A stretch of DNA of 30,898 nt, from the IMG/VR virus record IMGVR_UViG_3300024261_000110, positions 1-30,898 of that record. One strand, 5' to 3'. Shown piece by piece: positions 28,348-30,898 of this stretch. A program made the translations under genes and the position numbers. A model generated the notes under the pieces. The model was given only the letters and a program-made list of their open reading frames with translations. It searched no databases and was not told the DNA's origin. The number at the start of each line of letters is the position of its first letter. Position 1 is the first letter of the stretch. The DNA is from a virus.

Positions 28348-28495
28348 AGAGTGTAATACAGAATATGAAGTTCTAGTTGATGTTGATGTTAAAGAAATGG
28401 TATCAACTGCTGAAATGGACATGGACACACCCTACTGCCCTTTCTGTGGTGAAGAGCAGGAGTGGCGAGATGGATTCGACGAAGTGGACGTATAA
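28337..28495 (+). CDS. Small zinc-ribbon protein, 52 residues
   Basis: The ATG at 28337 lies within the glutaredoxin end, with AGGAG 11 bases upstream. Two Cys pairs, 'CREC' at residues 3-6 and 'CPFC' at 34-37, frame an acidic middle; such a C-x2-C...C-x2-C layout should bind one zinc. The product is very acidic, so direct DNA binding is unlikely and protein contact (for example with RNA polymerase) more so. No family is named. It overlaps the GIY-YIG gene by 26 bases. Confidence 0.7.
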   Translation: MICRECNTEYEVLVDVDVKEMVSTAEMDMDTPYCPFCGEEQEWRDGFDEVDV

Positions 28496-28916
28496 AGGAG
28501 AAGAGTTTACTTCAGAAGATGTTGGTGAGTACTATGGGTTTATCTACCGCATCACTAATCTTAGTAATGGACACGACTATCTTGGGAGAAAATATTTTAA
28601 AAGTAAGAGAAAACTTAAGCCTCTCAAAGGTAAAAAGAATAAAAGACACCGGATAGTTGAAACTGACTGGAAAGACTACTATGGTTCATCAAAAAGATTG
28701 TTAGAAGACATTGAAGAGTTAGGAAAGGAAAACTTTACAAGAGAAATCATAGAGCTATGTACTACAAGAGGTAATACAAACTATGCGGAATTGGTATGGC
28801 AAGTAAATGAAGAAGTGTTATTGAGAGAAGATTCTTATAATGGTATTATTGCTATTAAGATAGGGGTTGGATCAGTTAAAAATTATATAATGGAGAAAGA
28901 AGATGGTAATAGTTGA
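28470..28916 (+). CDS. GIY-YIG-type endonuclease
   Basis: 148 residues from the ATG at 28470, which has AGGAG seven bases upstream; an earlier in-frame ATG at 28377 lies over the zinc-ribbon gene. 'YYGFIYRITNL' and 'DYLGRKYF' are the two halves of the GIY-YIG motif (GFI...YLG), 'WKDYYGSSKRLLEDI' holds the helix with conserved residues, and 'FTREIIELC' and 'EVLLRED' follow, with the catalytic Glu region. Free-standing phage members may be homing nucleases or act in DNA repair; no intron or invaded gene is visible beside it. Overlaps rnh by 14 bases. Confidence 0.85.
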   Translation: MDSTKWTYKGEEFTSEDVGEYYGFIYRITNLSNGHDYLGRKYFKSKRKLKPLKGKKNKRHRIVETDWKDYYGSSKRLLEDIEELGKENFTREIIELCTTRGNTNYAELVWQVNEEVLLREDSYNGIIAIKIGVGSVKNYIMEKEDGNS

Positions 28917-29763
28917 TTATAATGGTATAGGCATTGGTTCTATAATGGGCCAATTGGGTAGAGGAGAAGAGTTAAGTGAAGAGCTTATTCGTCACGTAAT
29001 TTTAAATAACTTACGCTCATACCGAGTTAAGTATCCTGAACATACCTACGGTCGGATGGTTATTGCATGTGATTCACGATCGTGGCGTAGAGATGTATTC
29101 CCTGAATATAAAGCTGCACGTACTACAAGTAAAATTGATGATGGTAAAGACTGGACGGAGATTTTTAGAATCTTAGATGTAGTTACTAATGATATCCGTG
29201 AGAACTTCCCGTATGCGGTGATTCGAGTAGAGAGTGCTGAAGCTGATGATATCATTGGTGCCTTGGTAGTCCACAAATCTGAGCCTCTTACAGGTGAGAA
29301 GATTGTTATTATTTCTGCTGATAAAGACTTTATTCAATTGCATCACCAAGGTCAAGTAATTCAATATAGTCCTATGCAACAAAAGATGGTTAAACCTGAA
29401 TCTACGTCTCAACGATATGCATTTGAACATCTTATGAAAGGTGATTCGGGTGATGGTGTTCCAAATGTGTTAAGCCCTGATAACTCTTTCACTGATAAGA
29501 TTAGACAAACCCCAATGAGAAAGAAACTACTAGACGAATGGTGGAATCATAAAGATGATCTTAAAGCTATTATGCCTGAAGAAGCATTTAGAAATTATAT
29601 GAGAAATAGAGAAGTGATTGATCTAGATAGAACACCACAAAAGATTAAAGATGAATCGATTAAACAATACGAAACGTATAAATACCCTAAAGCAGGAAGT
29701 GTTTTAAACTTCTTGATTGAAAAACGAATGAATTTATTAATTGAATGTGCCGGAGAGTTTTAG
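28903..29763 (+). CDS. rnh: RNase H / 5'-3' exonuclease (FEN-like)
   Basis: 286 residues; T4 RNase H has 305. Removes RNA primers from Okazaki fragments. Acidic metal ligands are seen in 'VDYNGIG' (Asp5), 'CDSRSWRRDVFPEYKAAR', 'EADDIIG' near 113-119 and 'SADKDFIQL' near 137-145; 'MKGDSGDGVPNV' gives the helix-hairpin region. 'YSPMQQKMV' parallels 'WSPMHKKWV' of T4. GGAG precedes the ATG. Only one base separates it from the next gene. Confidence 0.95.
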   Translation: MVIVDYNGIGIGSIMGQLGRGEELSEELIRHVILNNLRSYRVKYPEHTYGRMVIACDSRSWRRDVFPEYKAARTTSKIDDGKDWTEIFRILDVVTNDIRENFPYAVIRVESAEADDIIGALVVHKSEPLTGEKIVIISADKDFIQLHHQGQVIQYSPMQQKMVKPESTSQRYAFEHLMKGDSGDGVPNVLSPDNSFTDKIRQTPMRKKLLDEWWNHKDDLKAIMPEEAFRNYMRNREVIDLDRTPQKIKDESIKQYETYKYPKAGSVLNFLIEKRMNLLIECAGEF

Positions 29764-29764
29764 G

Positions 29765-30160
29765 ATGGAAATATACGAAGTATTAGAAGCAGTAGAAGCA
29801 GCTTTAACAAGAGAAGATAAAATGAAAGTGATTGCTAATAACGATAGTCTTGGTTTGCGCGATATATTAAAAGTTAACTTTAATAAAAAAATTAAGTTAA
29901 ACATTGATAAAGGTGTTAATTGGACTCCATCAGAAACACATACTCAATCGTTAAAGGATATTACAAAACATTTACCAGCGTTAACCAACACTGAACTTGA
30001 TAAAGCTAGAGCAACTAAATCATTTAAAGCTATGCTTGAACAAATCCACCCAATGGACGCTCAAGTATTACAAAATGCTGCTAAAGGTAAATTAAAATAT
30101 AAAGGATTAACATCAGCATTAGTTGAAGAAGTATATGGAAATAAATTTATCTCTAAATGA
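29765..30160 (+). CDS. Conserved phage protein, DUF6433-like
   Basis: 131 residues from the ATG at 29765, with GGAG upstream. 'IYEVLEAVEAALTREDKMKVIANNDSLGLRDILKVNF' is the opening characteristic of a family present next to rnh in many marine T4-like phages; function unknown. Helical throughout, charged. The C-terminal 'MDAQVLQNAAKGKLKYKGLTSALVEEVYGNKF' carries a pattern seen in the same family. Its 3' end overlaps a possible membrane peptide. Confidence 0.82.
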   Translation: MEIYEVLEAVEAALTREDKMKVIANNDSLGLRDILKVNFNKKIKLNIDKGVNWTPSETHTQSLKDITKHLPALTNTELDKARATKSFKAMLEQIHPMDAQVLQNAAKGKLKYKGLTSALVEEVYGNKFISK

Positions 30161-30233
30161 TTTTGCTATAATCACAGTATTTCTTATAGCAATTTGCTGT
30201 TTTTATTATTGTGCCACACATCTAAATGAATAA
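30135..30233 (+). CDS. Possible single-span membrane peptide, 32 residues
   Basis: The ATG at 30135 lies inside the end of the DUF6433-like gene and its TAA at 30231 overlaps the next start (TAATG). The product has a hydrophobic helix ('FAIITVFLIAICCFYYCA') flanked by short polar ends. A weak GAAG site precedes it. Coupling on both sides and the helix argue for a real gene, and it explains an otherwise empty 72-base gap. Confidence 0.45.
   Translation: MEINLSLNDFAIITVFLIAICCFYYCATHLNE
30163..30192 (+). terminator. 8-bp hairpin followed by T-rich DNA
   Basis: TTGCTATA (30163-30170) and TATAGCAA (30185-30192) form an 8-bp stem, followed by TTTGCTGTTTTT. It could be a weak terminator after the DUF6433-like gene. 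It overlaps the possible membrane peptide, so the two readings compete. Confidence 0.35.
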
Positions 30234-30484
30234 TGCCAGTATATAACTTCGAACATAATAAAACTAAAGAAATTTGGGAAGACACTATGCCTTACGCAGA
30301 TAAAGCTGCTTATATGGAAGAACATAATTGTCGTACAATATTCTTAACAACCCCTACGTTCGCTCGATCTTCGGGTGATCTCTATTCAAACACCAATGAT
30401 GACTTCAAGGCTAAAATGAAAGGCCTTAAGAAACACTATCCAACTAAAGGTCCTAATAGAGCTTCAGGCTTAGATAATTGGTAA
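30233..30484 (+). CDS. Small FmdB-like phage protein lacking zinc cysteines
   Basis: 83 residues. 'MPVYNFEHNKTKEIWEDTM' and 'NCRTIFLTTP' follow the layout of small FmdB-like zinc-ribbon proteins, but the CxxC pairs are missing (a single Cys), as in related marine phage proteins. 'DDFKAKMKGLKKHYPTKG' forms a basic C-terminal helix. Starts by TAATG coupling with no Shine-Dalgarno site. It lies just before promoter P8. Function unknown. Confidence 0.7.
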   Translation: MPVYNFEHNKTKEIWEDTMPYADKAAYMEEHNCRTIFLTTPTFARSSGDLYSNTNDDFKAKMKGLKKHYPTKGPNRASGLDNW

Positions 30485-30499
30485 AATAGTTTAAATAAC

Positions 30500-30535
30500 G
30501 GTGTACTTTTACTGTGTTTTGTGTTATAATAGATA
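30500..30535 (+). promoter_or_regulatory. Promoter P8 (TGTACT-17-TATAAT)
   Basis: TGTACT 30502-30507 and TATAAT 30525-30530, 17 bp apart, with TTTACTG after the -35 box. It would give a leader of about 22 bases for the exonuclease gene. Confidence 0.86.
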
Positions 30536-30558
30536 TATTACAACAACAATAATACACT

Positions 30559-30898
30559 ATGTTTAAACATGAACCGATTGATTTAGGCTATGCTGATCTA
30601 GTATCATGCACAAAGGATACTGGTAGAACCTATACAACCCCACCAAACGAACACGGTAGAAATACATATCCATCCATCACTACTATTTTAGGCGTGCAAT
30701 CTAAAGAAGCAATCACTGCTTGGAAGAAGCGAGTCGGTGAAGATGTTGCTCGCCAAATAGGTTATCGTGCCAGTACCCGCGGGACAGCCGTTCATGAAAT
30801 GGCAGAGAAATATGTTAACAACGATCCTATGTGGGGTGTAGCAATGCCTAATATTCTTGCAGACTTCATGCCTATTAAACCTATCCTTGACGAGAGAC
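30559..30898 (+). CDS. RecB/Cas4-like exonuclease, N-terminal part (runs off window)
   Basis: 113 residues visible, open at the right edge. 'TYPSITTILGVQSKEAITAWKKRVGEDVA' followed by 'ASTRGTAVHEMAEKYV' matches the start of phage PD-(D/E)XK exonucleases of the RecB/Cas4-like group, in which the R-G-T-x-x-H-x-x-x-E segment opens the nuclease fold; the metal-binding core would lie beyond the window. The ATG is the first after P8; no Shine-Dalgarno site is visible in the short leader. Confidence 0.85.
   Translation, partial: MFKHEPIDLGYADLVSCTKDTGRTYTTPPNEHGRNTYPSITTILGVQSKEAITAWKKRVGEDVARQIGYRASTRGTAVHEMAEKYVNNDPMWGVAMPNILADFMPIKPILDER

Noticed and set aside
28377-28469. N-terminal extension of the GIY-YIG gene
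   Set aside because: It covers the zinc-ribbon gene in another frame; the ATG at 28470 has an AGGAG site.
28470-28916. GIY-YIG gene as a marker of a mobile intron or insertion
   Set aside because: Neighbouring genes are intact and tightly overlapping; no intron ends, repeats or split gene are visible.
29677-29684. TATAAATA inside the RNase H gene
   Set aside because: Coding context and about 80 bases from the next start, which has its own ribosome-binding site; not distinguishable from chance.
1-30898. Genes on the minus strand
   Set aside because: Minus-strand frames all lie opposite well-supported + strand genes, have no recognisable domains and lack suitable ribosome-binding sites.
1-30898. 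CRISPR arrays, insertion sequences, integrase or attachment sites
   Set aside because: No regularly spaced repeats, transposase or integrase motifs or flanking duplications were seen.

Overview
This window is a dense, one-directional piece of a lytic T4-like (tailed, contractile-tail lineage) bacteriophage genome. Every gene lies on the + strand, neighbours overlap by a few bases (ATGA, TAATG), and the base composition is AT-rich. Core T4 replication proteins are recognisable by sequence: clamp loader gp44/gp62, RegA, DNA polymerase gp43, UvsX, helicase gp41, RNase H, NrdA/NrdB, dCMP deaminase, dCMP hydroxymethylase gp42 and DNA alpha-glucosyltransferase. Many of the remaining genes (Hsp20, MazG types, the KWDG ligase-like protein, the lysine-rich protein, the HxGH nucleotidyltransferase, the DUF6433-like protein, the RecB-like exonuclease) resemble families common in marine T4-like phages. 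Host clues conflict: a TusE/DsrC protein suggests a gammaproteobacterium, while a circularly permuted tmRNA is the layout of alphaproteobacteria and cyanobacteria. I do not name a host.

Layout. 1-660: end of a small gene, a tRNA with CAU anticodon, a DsbA-like gene and a promoter with a structured leader. 660-5811: gp44-gp62-RegA, Hsp20, a small beta-rich protein and DNA polymerase. 5813-11333: nucleotide-pool and DNA-modification block, with NTP pyrophosphohydrolases, a primase-polymerase-like protein, gp42, alpha-glucosyltransferase and a C5-cytosine methyltransferase. 11336-16056: UvsX, gp41, ThyX, dCMP deaminase, a string of very small genes including a membrane peptide, and a MazG protein. 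16052-23508: a late-type block opened by two TATAAATA promoters, with a RimK-RimB-like fusion followed by enzymes whose N-termini look like T4 capsid-targeting sequences. 23509-27335: NrdA, NrdB and a TusE/DsrC protein. 27336-28092: a small membrane protein and the tmRNA. 28093-30898: glutaredoxin, zinc ribbon, GIY-YIG nuclease, RNase H, small genes and the start of an exonuclease.

How it works together. dCMP deaminase, ThyX, ribonucleotide reductase, glutaredoxin and the pyrophosphohydrolases feed and filter the dNTP pool. gp42 makes hydroxymethyl-dCMP, gp43 and its clamp loader would incorporate the modified nucleotide, and the alpha-glucosyltransferase decorates it. Eight near-identical promoters (TGTAC[A/T], 16-17 bp, TATAAT, with a conserved TTT[A/G]C element) drive these blocks. 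TATAAATA late promoters drive the RimK fusion and the putative injected-protein cassette.

The most unusual elements are the circularly permuted tmRNA, the C5-methyltransferase placed inside a hydroxymethylcytosine/glucosylation operon, the RimK-RimB fusion, the run of enzymes with putative capsid-targeting N-termini, and promoters whose predicted start point falls on the AUG itself.
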